Of a DNA stretch of 64,000 nucleotides, positions 44,769 through 53,010 are shown piece after piece. Under the pieces are notes generated by a model. It saw nothing but the letters and a program-made list of their open reading frames with translations, had not been told where the DNA came from and did no database searches. Source of the stretch: Chitinilyticum piscinae (GTDB taxonomy: Bacteria; Pseudomonadota; Gammaproteobacteria; Burkholderiales; Chitinibacteraceae); NCBI RefSeq assembly GCF_015223195.1, contig NZ_JADFUA010000001.1:434001-498000 (forward strand), read 5' to 3'. Positions within the stretch are counted from its first letter, which is position 1. Each line of letters opens with the position of its first letter. A program made the position numbers and the translations under genes.

Positions 44769-45734
44769 TCACATCATCTCGACTTCATCACCCTCCCAGC
44801 TCTGAAAAGCAAAGCCGGTAAACGCTTCGGGTACAAAGCGTGGCGGCAGGTTCAGAAATATCGTGGTGATTTCGGCTGCGCTGGCAAAGCGTCCCAAGGA
44901 GCCCTGCAACTCGGGACGGGGTATCTCGATCCACAGTTCGCCGTTGTCTTCCATGATCAACTGCAGCGTGTTTCCCGCCGCATCGACCACCCCGCAATAA
45001 TCACCGACTGCGTGGATGCGCGTCAGCAAGCCATTGATGACGGCCAGCGCCGTACGGCGCTCACCGTCCTCCTCATCCACCACCACCTCGTCCTCGTTGA
45101 AGCAGTAAAAACAGCGCAAGGTGGTCTCGCCTGTCGCCGCCGGGCCCGTTACGAGCGCAAAGGGGGAGGACAGCGGCTGCGATCGGCGCTGCCAGCAGAA
45201 TTGCGGCAGACTGATGCGGGTATCAACCGAGCCGTTCCAGTCTGCCGCCAGCCCAGCCCGCTGCATCGCGGTGACGATCTCACCGGCAATCACGGCACTA
45301 CGCTCGGGGGAATCATCGGTGTCGCCAAAGGCCAGCATCAGGCCACCAGCGTCAAGCGCACGCTCGACATCCTGACCGTGATAGAAGCAAAAACCGCGAT
45401 AACGCCCGGCACCGGCCTCATCCATCCGCTCGAACGCATCACTGCAACCATCTGACATCGTATAGCCGGCGTTGTGCAGGCAACAGATGCCTGCCATCTC
45501 CAGTTCGGCAAACGCGGCATCAAGCCGGTCGCAATCCGTTATCGCCGGCCAGCCCGCCTCATCCTGCTGTTTGCGCTGCAATTCGCTGTCCAGCCAGCCA
45601 TGGTAGCTGTCTGCATCGGCAATGCCTTCGTCGTCGAGCAAGTCATCAAGCATGCCGTGCAGCTCAGCGTGGCCATAGCACGCTGACCAGATCCATTTGC
45701 CCAACGTGTCATGCACATAACTGGTTTCGTTCAT
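44769..45734 (-). CDS. DUF6891-domain hypothetical protein
   Basis: A 321-residue acidic soluble protein. Residues about 1-200 fit DUF6891: LDAAFAELEMAGICCLHNAGYT, GFCFYHGQDVERAL, LMLAFGDTDDSPER and GLAADWNGSVDTRI. The last 95 residues form a second, unrecognised domain starting near TALAVINGLLTRI. The function is unknown. It stands alone between the RTX terminator and a divergent promoter region. Confidence 0.72.
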   Translation of the reverse strand: MNETSYVHDTLGKWIWSACYGHAELHGMLDDLLDDEGIADADSYHGWLDSELQRKQQDEAGWPAITDCDRLDAAFAELEMAGICCLHNAGYTMSDGCSDAFERMDEAGAGRYRGFCFYHGQDVERALDAGGLMLAFGDTDDSPERSAVIAGEIVTAMQRAGLAADWNGSVDTRISLPQFCWQRRSQPLSSPFALVTGPAATGETTLRCFYCFNEDEVVVDEEDGERRTALAVINGLLTRIHAVGDYCGVVDAAGNTLQLIMEDNGELWIEIPRPELQGSLGRFASAAEITTIFLNLPPRFVPEAFTGFAFQSWEGDEVEMM

Positions 45735-45935
45735 GCTGCCATCCTGTCGCGAACCGAAGGCTCCGATGCTAGCGCAGTTGTGATCCGCGTCGTGTGATGT
45801 ACTACACCCGCGTTGCAGCCCTGCCGCACTTTGCCACCGGAGTAGCCTGGCAGGATATGATGGTTTATTGGCATATCTGCCAAACGCGGCAAGTGCATGA
45901 TGCAGTCATCCCCTTCACAACCAAGGAACCCCGCC
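45735..45935. other. Divergent intergenic region before the HPP operon
   Basis: About 200 bases between the DUF6891 gene and the HPP gene. A short palindrome-like TTGGCATATCTGCCAA occurs near 45869 and might be an operator. No gene is supported here; the frames that run through it are shadows. Confidence 0.35.
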
Positions 45936-46397
45936 ATGCCCCTGCTGCCTGCCTTGCGTGCCGGCATCGGCGCGATGCTGGCTCTGTTCGTACTGGCCTT
46001 GCTGTCACGGCAGTCGCTACCCTTGCTGATGGCCCCCTTCGGGGCCAGTTGCGCCATCCTGTTTGCCCTGCCCGCTTCACCGCTGGCACATCCCAGAAAC
46101 GTGATCGGCGGCCACGTCATCACGGCAGCCACGGGCTTGCTGGTTCTGCATCTGCTCGGCAGCTCGCCGCTGACGCTGGCACTAGCCGGGGGGCTGGGCA
46201 TCGCACTGATGCTGCTGACGGATACGCTGCACCCGCCAGCCGGCGCCAATCCGCTGCTGATCCTGCTGGCGCCAACGCTGCTGCCATGGTCATTCCTGCT
46301 GACCCCGGTACTCACGGGTGCAGTACTGCTGGTACTGGCTGCACGCAGCTATCATCACGGCATGGCCACCTTTGCCCGCTTGCGAGATGCAACATGA
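45936..46397 (+). CDS. HPP-family integral membrane protein
   Basis: A 153-residue inner-membrane protein with about four helices and the HPP signature TLHPPAGANPLLIL, plus APFGASCAILFALP and PRNVIGGHVI. Related proteins are implicated in nitrite transport in chloroplasts and cyanobacteria; the bacterial role is unclear. Start at MPLLPAL with AAGGAA upstream; an in-frame ATG 13 codons earlier is possible. It overlaps the MFS gene by ATGA. Confidence 0.82.
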   Translation: MPLLPALRAGIGAMLALFVLALLSRQSLPLLMAPFGASCAILFALPASPLAHPRNVIGGHVITAATGLLVLHLLGSSPLTLALAGGLGIALMLLTDTLHPPAGANPLLILLAPTLLPWSFLLTPVLTGAVLLVLAARSYHHGMATFARLRDAT

Positions 46398-47584
46398 AGC
46401 TGCCCGCCTCTGTACGCATTCTGGCGCTATGCCAGGCGCTTTATACCATCGGCATCTCGATCCAGCTGACGCTGACCGGGCTGGCCGGGCTGCAGCTGGC
46501 CAGCGACAAGCGCTGGGCGACGCTGCCCTTCTCGCTCATCATCCTCAGTGCTGCGGTAACCACGCTGTTTGCGGCGCACTGGCTGCAGCGTGCTGGCCGC
46601 CGCAGCGGCTTTCTGCTCGGCGCGGGAAGCGGTGCATTTGGCGGCGCGCTGGCCTTTGTCGCGCTATGGCAGCACAGCTTTGCCCTGCTGTGCACGGCGG
46701 CACTGTTTACCGGCGGATTCCAGGCATTTGCCCAGTATTACCGGCTCGCAGCAGCCGACAGCGTGGGTAGCGAGACCAAGGGGCGCGCCATTGCCACCGT
46801 ACTGACCGGTGGTGTACTCGCAGCACTGTTCGGCCCCTTGCTGGCCCGCAGTGCGCAGGGCTGGTTGCCCGGAGTGCTGTTCGGCGGGGCGTATCTCATG
46901 GCCAGCCTGATGGGTATAGCCACAGCAACATTGATTTATATGGGCTACAAGCCCGTACACATGACCGTATCCACGAAAGACAGCACTGTCCCGCCACGCC
47001 GCTTGCGCCAGATTGTGGCTCAGCCAGTCTTCCAGGCCGCGCTGGCAAGCAATGCGGTGGCCTACCTGCTGATGGCCGGGCTGATGACGGCAACCCCGCT
47101 GGCCATGCTGGGCTGCGGCTTTACGCTGGCCGACGGTGCCGGCGTCATCCAGTGGCACATGCTGGGCATGTTCGCCCCCGCATTACTGGCCGGCTGGCTG
47201 GTGCAGCGGCTGGGAGTCACCGTACTGGGGCTGACAGGAACGCTGCTGCTCCTGCTGGCGTCGCTGCTGGCCAGCCAGTCACTGAGCCTGCCGGCCTTCT
47301 ATATCGCGCTGCTGCTGCTGGGGGTGGGCTGGAATTTCATGTTTGTCGCCGGCTCGACGCTACTGGCGCTGAGTTATCGGCCAAGCGAGCGTGGCAAAAC
47401 GCAGGCAAGCAGCGAATTCGCCACCAGCCTGCTCGCAGCACTGGCATCGCTGGCGGCCGCGCCGCTGCTGCAGCAACTGGGCTGGCAGCAGCTCAATCAC
47501 TATGCGCCGTGCTTGCTGCTGCTGCCGGTCGTGCTGCTGCTGCGACAGCACCGGCAAAGCCGCCGGAGCGGCAGCGATGACTGA
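46394..47584 (+). CDS. Major facilitator superfamily transporter
   Basis: A 396-residue protein with about 12 transmembrane helices (ILALCQALYTIGISIQLTL, a short HWLQRAGRRSG loop 2-3 motif, GVGWNFMFVAGSTLL). The A-motif is diverged. It resembles predicted drug/arabinose-efflux MFS proteins, substrate unknown. It is overlapped on both sides, by HPP (ATGA) and the GlxA-type regulator (8 bases), so the three genes form one transcript. Confidence 0.88.
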   Translation: MKLPASVRILALCQALYTIGISIQLTLTGLAGLQLASDKRWATLPFSLIILSAAVTTLFAAHWLQRAGRRSGFLLGAGSGAFGGALAFVALWQHSFALLCTAALFTGGFQAFAQYYRLAAADSVGSETKGRAIATVLTGGVLAALFGPLLARSAQGWLPGVLFGGAYLMASLMGIATATLIYMGYKPVHMTVSTKDSTVPPRRLRQIVAQPVFQAALASNAVAYLLMAGLMTATPLAMLGCGFTLADGAGVIQWHMLGMFAPALLAGWLVQRLGVTVLGLTGTLLLLLASLLASQSLSLPAFYIALLLLGVGWNFMFVAGSTLLALSYRPSERGKTQASSEFATSLLAALASLAAAPLLQQLGWQQLNHYAPCLLLLPVVLLLRQHRQSRRSGSDD

Positions 47585-48518
47585 GCCCCGCCGCATTGTC
47601 TTTCTGCTGTATGCACAAGTGAACGTGCTCGATGTGGCCGGCCCGCTGGAGGTGTTCTCGCAGCCCAACCGCAACGGTTTCGCCCCGCAAGCCACACCCT
47701 ACCTCATCACGCTGGCCTCACTGGAGGGCGGCATGGTGCCCACATCGGCGGGCGCCGAGTTTGCTACCAAACGGCTGGACGAGCTGGCAGGCCCCATCGA
47801 CACACTCATCATCCCCGGCGGATTGCCCAGCGCCCCGGCGGTGGCCAAGGCCGCAGCCCGGCTGGCACCGCGAGTACGCCGCGTGTGCAGCATCTGCACC
47901 GGCGCGCTGATTCTGGCTGAAGCCGGCCTGCTCGCCGGCCGGCGTGCCACCACGCACTGGGATTACACCGCCCGGCTGGCCGCATTTGCCGGCGTCGACG
48001 TGGTGCCCGACGCACTGTTTGTGCGCGATGACGCCATCTGGACCGCCGCCGGAATCAGCGCCGGAATCGATCTGGCGCTGGCACTGGTCGAGGAGGATTT
48101 CGGCCACAGCGTGGCCATGCGCATCGCGCGCCAGATGGTCGTGTTTCTCAAGCGCCCCGGCGGGCAGTCGCAATTCAGCCTGCCCCTGGCGATCCAGAGC
48201 CGCGACGCGCGCTTTGCCGAACTCCACGCCTGGCTGCGCGCCAATCTGCACCTCAGACTGGATGTGGCACTGCTGGCCGAGCGCATGGCGATGAGCCCGC
48301 GCAGCTTTGCCCGGCATTATCTCGCCGCCACCGGCCAGACCCCGGCGGCGGCACTGGCCAGCCTGCGGCTGGAAGCCGCCACCAGCCGCGTGCTCGCAGG
48401 ACAGACACTCAAGCAGATTGCCCAGACCTGCGGCTATGGCGACGAGCAGGCACTGCGGCGCGCCTTCCAGCGCGCCTACGGCATCACGCCGCAGGAATAC
48501 CGGCAACGCTTTGGCTGA
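47577..48518 (+). CDS. GlxA-type AraC transcriptional regulator (DJ-1/PfpI + HTH)
   Basis: A 313-residue regulator: residues about 1-180 form a DJ-1/PfpI class I glutamine-amidotransferase-like domain (DVAGPLEVFSQPNRNG, IIPGGLPSAPA, SICTGALILAEAGLLAG with the nucleophile-position Cys, THW), and residues about 205-310 an AraC HTH pair (VALLAERMAMSPRSFARHY, QIAQTCGYGDEQALRRAFQ, GITPQEYRQRFG). It may regulate the HPP-MFS operon to which it belongs. Start at the MTEPRR methionine overlapping the MFS end. Confidence 0.92.
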   Translation: MTEPRRIVFLLYAQVNVLDVAGPLEVFSQPNRNGFAPQATPYLITLASLEGGMVPTSAGAEFATKRLDELAGPIDTLIIPGGLPSAPAVAKAAARLAPRVRRVCSICTGALILAEAGLLAGRRATTHWDYTARLAAFAGVDVVPDALFVRDDAIWTAAGISAGIDLALALVEEDFGHSVAMRIARQMVVFLKRPGGQSQFSLPLAIQSRDARFAELHAWLRANLHLRLDVALLAERMAMSPRSFARHYLAATGQTPAAALASLRLEAATSRVLAGQTLKQIAQTCGYGDEQALRRAFQRAYGITPQEYRQRFG

Positions 48519-48521
48519 AAA

Positions 48522-48576
48522 CATGGGTATGCCAGCCTAAGCCTCGATATAAATTGGCTACAAGCATATACCCATG
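48522..48576. repeat. Dispersed GGGTAT/ATACCC intergenic repeat, best-preserved ends
   Basis: Perfect 9-bp terminal inverted repeat CATGGGTAT ... ATACCCATG with an inner AGCC ... GGCT pair and an AT-rich centre. It lies between the convergent GlxA-type and HDOD genes. This copy defines the family best. Confidence 0.8.
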
Positions 48577-48587
48577 CAACAAGACAA

Positions 48588-49451
48588 TCAGGACAGATCC
48601 AGCAACGCCGTACACGCACCTTCCCATTCCGGCCGCAGCTCGGCAAATTTCGGCAGCAGCAGCTCGACAGGTTCGGATGGCACCTGGACATCCTGGAAGT
48701 GCAGCTCGGTCAGCCCGCCGGCAAAGCGGTTGGCCAGATAAATGACGTCGTTGAGCGTGCGCGGATTTTCCACCGGCGGGCGCGGTTCTTCGTGATCCCG
48801 CACGCCCTCGATCAGCTCGGCTGGCAAGCCCAGGCTGTCGAGCAGAATGGTGTTGACGCTTTCATGCCACTGCGCCACCAGATACACCACCGTCTTGGGG
48901 CGCTCGAGCAGTTCCGGATACAGACGGGTACGATCCAGCAGATAGAACGCCCCCAGATCATGTACCAGCCCGGCCAGAAAGGCCTCCAGCGGATTGACCC
49001 GGGTGAGCCGAGCGGCCAGCACTCGGGCAATCGCCGCCGTACGCAGGCTGTGCTGCCAGATGAAATAGGCTTCCTCTTCGAACGCCGCCAGCTCGCGCGA
49101 GCGGGACAACTGCTCGCGCGCGCAATCGCCGACAATCCGCCGCACTTCGCCCATTCCCAGCAAGGCCAGCGCCTCGTCGGTCGACAGCACCGGCGAAGCA
49201 CTACCCAAGCGGTCACGCCGGCGATGCGCAGCCTTGAACAGCTTGAGCACCACAAGCGGATCTTTTTCCAGAAAACGGGCCACCCGGCTGGGCGATGCAT
49301 CCGCCTCGCGCAAGACGGCCCCCATTTTTACGGTGACATCAAAATTGACCGGAAATACGACTTCGTTTTCCAGATCCTTGGCAATTTCCTGCAGCATGGC
49401 CAGACGGTCAGCACGCAACGCTTCGGCCGGTTTGTCCGGGCTCTTGGTCAT
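48588..49451 (-). CDS. HDOD-domain signalling protein
   Basis: A 287-residue cytosolic protein with an HDOD domain covering about residues 30-235: VNFDVTVKMGAVLREADA, FLEKDPLVVLKLFKAAH, WQHSLRTAAIARVLA, AFLAGLVHDLGAFYLL and ILLDSLGLPAELI. An HD pair survives in VHDLGAF, but HDOD proteins usually lack phosphohydrolase activity and act in signalling. Start with AAAGGAGG upstream. Stands alone on the minus strand. Confidence 0.9.
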   Translation of the reverse strand: MTKSPDKPAEALRADRLAMLQEIAKDLENEVVFPVNFDVTVKMGAVLREADASPSRVARFLEKDPLVVLKLFKAAHRRRDRLGSASPVLSTDEALALLGMGEVRRIVGDCAREQLSRSRELAAFEEEAYFIWQHSLRTAAIARVLAARLTRVNPLEAFLAGLVHDLGAFYLLDRTRLYPELLERPKTVVYLVAQWHESVNTILLDSLGLPAELIEGVRDHEEPRPPVENPRTLNDVIYLANRFAGGLTELHFQDVQVPSEPVELLLPKFAELRPEWEGACTALLDLS

Positions 49452-49543
49452 TATTCGTCCTCCTTTTAAAGCGCGCGTAAGCTTAGTCTAGCCGGTGGCC
49501 ATGACAAGAATATTCCCGACGAAAGACCGGCCAGGCGTTGCAT

Positions 49544-50461
49544 TTACATCGCGCAGGGTGACGATAATCCCGTCGCAGCAATCGAATCACGGCTTCTCAC
49601 CTGCGCCCGGCGCAGAGCCTCCACCTCGGCCAGCACCTCGGCGGTGGAAAGCGTGCGTCCACTTGCATGATAGACCCAGTCAATGTCCTGTTCCCATACA
49701 CGCATTTCGCCGGCCGGAAGCAGGCCTTCACGGGTAAACCAGAGGTTGAAGTTCAGTGACATCGGCACGCGCGGGTAGACCTTGCCATCGTGCTGAGCCA
49801 GATGGTCGTCATCCAGCCAGTAGTCGATCTTTCCATCACCCACCTGGATCAGCAGCACATGCCAGCCCGCCAGCGATCCCGGCCGCCAGGCATGCTGGTT
49901 GAAGGCCTGCCACGGCACCAGCCGCACCGTTTCCCAGGACGTATTGAAGAGTGTCGCAGCGGGCGCGCCCCAGCCGCCATTGGGCAGGTATTCGTGATCC
50001 AGCTCGCTGTACTGGGGATCGAGATCACGCTCGAGCGGGCTGATGGTGTAGAAGGTCTGCACCACCTGATCGCCATTGGGCCCGCGCACCGGCGCATCGC
50101 TGAAGCGAACGCGGGCGGCATAGGTGCCCGCCAGATACTTGCGTGCATGGCAGAACTGCGCCTGCCGCGTGCCCGCAGCCGTACCATCGGTCTGCGCCGT
50201 CATCCGCAACAGCCGGTTGCCCGGCCTGGCCGGGTCGTCATGCAGGCTGAACGCTGCCTCGCCCCAGCCGGCATGCTCCACACCCGGCCAGCCCGCAGCC
50301 ATGCGGATAATCCAGCCATGTTGCTGCATCTCGGCCAGCGAGGCATGACTGAAATCGTCAAACAGCACCCCGCCAGCACTCGTGGTGGCTGGAGCGGTTT
50401 TATTCTGGCAGCCAGCCTGCAGCAGACTGCCCAGCAGCAACACCACCATGGCCGTTTTCAT
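49544..50461 (-). CDS. GH16-like glycoside hydrolase family lipoprotein
   Basis: A 305-residue protein with a lipoprotein signal (MKTAMVVLLLGSLLQAGC, lipobox LQAGC). A beta-jelly-roll-type sequence follows with SELDHEYLPNGG, which carries the ExDxE catalytic pattern of family 16 (E-L-D-H-E), and Trp-rich stretches (LAGWHVLLIQVGDGKIDYWLDD, SLNFNLWF). Family 16 enzymes cut beta-glucans or galactans. The fold assignment rests on these motifs and general layout. Start at MKTAMVV rather than four codons upstream. Confidence 0.75.
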   Translation of the reverse strand: MKTAMVVLLLGSLLQAGCQNKTAPATTSAGGVLFDDFSHASLAEMQQHGWIIRMAAGWPGVEHAGWGEAAFSLHDDPARPGNRLLRMTAQTDGTAAGTRQAQFCHARKYLAGTYAARVRFSDAPVRGPNGDQVVQTFYTISPLERDLDPQYSELDHEYLPNGGWGAPAATLFNTSWETVRLVPWQAFNQHAWRPGSLAGWHVLLIQVGDGKIDYWLDDDHLAQHDGKVYPRVPMSLNFNLWFTREGLLPAGEMRVWEQDIDWVYHASGRTLSTAEVLAEVEALRRAQVRSRDSIAATGLSSPCAM

Positions 50462-50565
50462 GCGCCCCTCCACCCGTCATTGCGATAGTCCAGCATGGCA
50501 GGCGGCAATAACGTGGGCTTGTCTGCCCTTGCGCATTTGCCACAACGCCAGGCAGACAGCACGGA

Positions 50566-51333
50566 TCAGGGATATACCGCCGTTTCCCCGGCCAGGTGGC
50601 GCCGCAAGTGCAGGCGCAGGGAGGCATACACCCCATTGTCGCGAATCGCCGCCAGCCCCTTGTCGAGTACCGCAGCATAATGCGCACTTTCGGGATGCTC
50701 GCGGGCAAAGCCGACATAGAAGTTGGCGATATTGACCTCGCCCACCTCATGGATGCGGCTGCGGAAATCTTCATTCCGGCTGATCAGCAGCTGCGCAGGC
50801 GAGGCATTGATGATGGCAAAGCGGATGCGCCCGGCCAGCAGCTTGCGTAACTGCTGCTCATCGGTACGCGAGTAATCCTTGATCATCCCCGGCTGAGCCA
50901 TCAGCTCGGACGGATAGGTGTAATCACGGGTCAGACCCACGCGTTGTTCCGCCAGGTCAGCCACAGTCAGCCGGCGCTTCATCGGCGTCAGGGCAAAAAT
51001 GGCCAAGGGCTCTTCCAGCAAGGGGGTGTTGTGCCAGTGAAAACGGTCGCGGTTGTAGCCGGTTTTCTCGACATCGAAACAGCCCAGCGTCTGATTCTGC
51101 TCGACTTCGCGCAGGCAGCGCGTAAAGGGCACCACCCGGAATTGCACCTTGACGCCCTGGCTGGCGAATGCCGCGCGTACCACCTCGACCGCAAATCCCC
51201 GCGCCGCGCCGGTTTTGGCATCGCGAGCGGAAAACGGCGCCCAGTCATCCTCGGCATTCAGCGTGATTGTTTCGGCCAATGCCGCTGGCAGCAGCAGGCA
51301 CGCCAGCAGCACCAGCACCATCCTTTGCAACAT
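50566..51333 (-). CDS. Periplasmic amino-acid-binding-like protein
   Basis: A 255-residue exported protein: signal peptide MLQRMVLVLLACLLLPAALA, then a family 3 SBP domain (ITLNAEDDWAPFSA, GFAVEVVRAAFASQG, VGLTRDYTYPSELM, YVGFAREHPES). No ABC permease or ATPase is adjacent. Like the protein at 26336 it is an orphan of the HisJ/FliY-like type. Start chosen at the signal-peptide methionine. Confidence 0.82.
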   Translation of the reverse strand: MLQRMVLVLLACLLLPAALAETITLNAEDDWAPFSARDAKTGAARGFAVEVVRAAFASQGVKVQFRVVPFTRCLREVEQNQTLGCFDVEKTGYNRDRFHWHNTPLLEEPLAIFALTPMKRRLTVADLAEQRVGLTRDYTYPSELMAQPGMIKDYSRTDEQQLRKLLAGRIRFAIINASPAQLLISRNEDFRSRIHEVGEVNIANFYVGFAREHPESAHYAAVLDKGLAAIRDNGVYASLRLHLRRHLAGETAVYP

Positions 51334-51429
51334 GACTCCTCCGCAAACCGCAGCAATGCCCTAGTCTACCCCCGAGCAATCCCACAGTTGTAAGCAAGTG
51401 CGCAAAACGCATGACGACCGGAAGGCGGA

Positions 51430-51445
51430 TGTTTCACATGAAACA
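51430..51445. promoter_or_regulatory. parS-like site, central mismatch
   Basis: TGTTTCACATGAAACA matches the parS consensus except that the central CACGTG is CACATG. The changed base is in the part ParB reads most strictly, so this could be a decayed site. Confidence 0.55.
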
Positions 51446-51485
51446 CCGCCGAATTCCGCGTCCCAAATTACGACAAGCGTATCAC

Positions 51486-51527
51486 CAGCCAAGCCAATAT
51501 TTAAATGGTGTACCAGCACATACCCAT
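51486..51527. repeat. Dispersed GGGTAT/ATACCC intergenic repeat, partial
   Basis: CAGCCAAGCC, AT-rich centre, then CAGCACATACCCAT. The left outer end is lost. Unusually it lies between divergent genes. Confidence 0.5.
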
Positions 51528-51675
51528 ACAAAACAACAAGGCCACCGCAAGGGTGGCACTGCATTCCGGGCGGCGATGAGGGCGCTTCCTGCCATACGAT
51601 CGGCGCGACGATCTCTTGCTTGCCGTGAAAGTAACGGCGTAGAGTGGAGGCCATTGCCGTGTTCATGGAAACGCC

Positions 51676-52902
51676 ATGCTGCCACCCCTGCTGCGCAAAA
51701 CCTGCCAATCCCTGCTGCTTGCCTCCTCCTGCCTGCTATTGCTCGCCTGCCAGAGCGCACCGCCCAAGGTCGAGTACGCCACCAGCCTGCCTGCGCCGGT
51801 CGCCGATATCCCGCTGCGCATGCTGATGGGCAAGCCGTATGTCGAAGTCCAGATCAACGGCAAGGGGCCATATCTGTTGCAATTCGATACTGGCGCAAGA
51901 CTGATGCTGACCAGCAGTGCCGCAGCCGAACTGGGTGTCCGTGCAGAGCGCTGGTTTACGCTGATAGGCAATGCCAACAAAGGACAAAAAACCGCAGAGG
52001 GCGATGTGGCCGAACTGTCGCTGGCAGGTTTCGTGCTGCGCAATCAGCCAGTAGCCATCCATGATTTCAATTACGGAGTGGATCAGAGCGCCTATGCAAC
52101 CCCACCCATCATCGGCGCCATCGGCCGCGAGCTGTTTCAGCACATGCCTTGCGAACTGGATTTCGTAGCCAATCGTCTGCGGCTTTATCCGGTCGGCACG
52201 CCGGTGATGCAGGCCGGCGATCATGTCGAGCGGTTTGCATGGGATCGCTATGATCTCCCGCGGATCAGGGTGAATGGCAGCCTGGGCAGCGAAGATGCCA
52301 CCTTGGATACCGGAGGCAACATCACTTATTACCACTCCGGCAAGATCAAAGACGATTCGCCAAATGCCATGTCTGTTTCACGGGAGGGAGTAGACGGCAG
52401 CTTCATGACGAAAATCCAGCGCATCGAGCAGTTGCAGCTGTTCGGCCAGACGCTGCAGCAACCGCTGATCGAATCACGGCGGGATGACGCTTTTTCCGGT
52501 GGCGACCTGCTTGGCACCGCCTGTCTGCGCGGGCTGCGGATTAAAATCGACTGGGAGCAGCGTCTGCTTGGCGTCAATGGCACACTGCCGGACAGCTGCG
52601 CCAACCCGTACGGCCGCAGCGGCATTCAGGCCTACAAGAGCGATGCCGGTTTTTATGTGGACTACATCCAGCCGGAAAGCGCTATCCAAGCCGGGTTGCC
52701 CTTGGAAACCTACAACCGGCCAGGTGCCATTATCAGCAAGATCAACGGCAAGCCGGCGACCGAATTCAGCCAGGCCGAATTTGACGCGATCAATGCCGGG
52801 CAGCAAGGAAGAGCAATGAGCATCGAGTTTCAGGGCTATACCGGCAGCTTTTACGTACTCTTTGACAAGCCGGAGCAAAGCGGCGCCGTCGCAGCGAAAT
52901 AA
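51676..52902 (+). CDS. Lipoprotein with two retropepsin-like aspartyl protease halves and a PDZ domain
   Basis: A 408-residue lipoprotein (signal with lipobox LLAC, Cys25). It has two aspartic-protease-type motifs, QFDTGARLML (about 70) and TLDTGGNITYY (about 210), in a PepSY-independent aspartyl_protease_2-like arrangement, followed by a PDZ-like domain near the C-terminus (VDYIQPESAIQAGLP, GAIISKINGKPATEF). The protein would sit in the periplasm or outer membrane. Whether the protease is active is unknown. The start has no strong ribosome binding site. Confidence 0.75.
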   Translation: MLPPLLRKTCQSLLLASSCLLLLACQSAPPKVEYATSLPAPVADIPLRMLMGKPYVEVQINGKGPYLLQFDTGARLMLTSSAAAELGVRAERWFTLIGNANKGQKTAEGDVAELSLAGFVLRNQPVAIHDFNYGVDQSAYATPPIIGAIGRELFQHMPCELDFVANRLRLYPVGTPVMQAGDHVERFAWDRYDLPRIRVNGSLGSEDATLDTGGNITYYHSGKIKDDSPNAMSVSREGVDGSFMTKIQRIEQLQLFGQTLQQPLIESRRDDAFSGGDLLGTACLRGLRIKIDWEQRLLGVNGTLPDSCANPYGRSGIQAYKSDAGFYVDYIQPESAIQAGLPLETYNRPGAIISKINGKPATEFSQAEFDAINAGQQGRAMSIEFQGYTGSFYVLFDKPEQSGAVAAK

Positions 52903-52903
52903 A

Positions 52904-52952
52904 GGGTATACGCTTTTATGTTAGTTTTTTAAAAGCCTGCAGGCATATACCC
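52904..52952. repeat. Dispersed GGGTAT/ATACCC intergenic repeat
   Basis: GGGTATACGC at left, AAGCCTGCAGGCATATACCC at right with AT-rich centre and an inner GCCTGCAGGC palindrome. Starts right at the TAA of the protease gene, between convergent genes, and leads straight into a terminator-like hairpin. Confidence 0.75.
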
Positions 52953-52954
52953 AC

Positions 52955-52991
52955 CAACAACAACGCCACCTCGATGGGTGGCGTTGTTGTT
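52955..52991. terminator. Hairpin terminator between the aspartyl-protease-like gene and tyrS
   Basis: A perfect 15-bp stem (AACAACAACGCCACC with GGTGGCGTTGTTGTT) and a short loop. The flanks are T-rich only in part (GTTGTTGTTTCTC), so its strength is moderate. The stem is symmetric and may serve both convergent genes. Confidence 0.7.
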
Positions 52992-53010
52992 TCTCAGATG
53001 ACGTAAAGGC

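Larger units (their letters stand above)
51334..51675. other. Divergent intergenic region with parS variant, repeat and hairpin
   Basis: About 342 bases between a minus-strand and a plus-strand gene. It holds a parS-like site (51430), a dispersed repeat (51486) and a hairpin GGCCACC-GCAA-GGGTGGC (about 51550-51567). A frame beginning MTTGRRMFHMKH runs through it into the next gene's shadow and is not supported. Confidence 0.5.

Noticed and set aside
51411-52064. A 217-codon frame beginning near the parS variant
   Set aside because: It overlaps the aspartyl-protease-like gene in another frame, has Arg/Gln-rich non-coding composition, and starts in the palindrome by chance.
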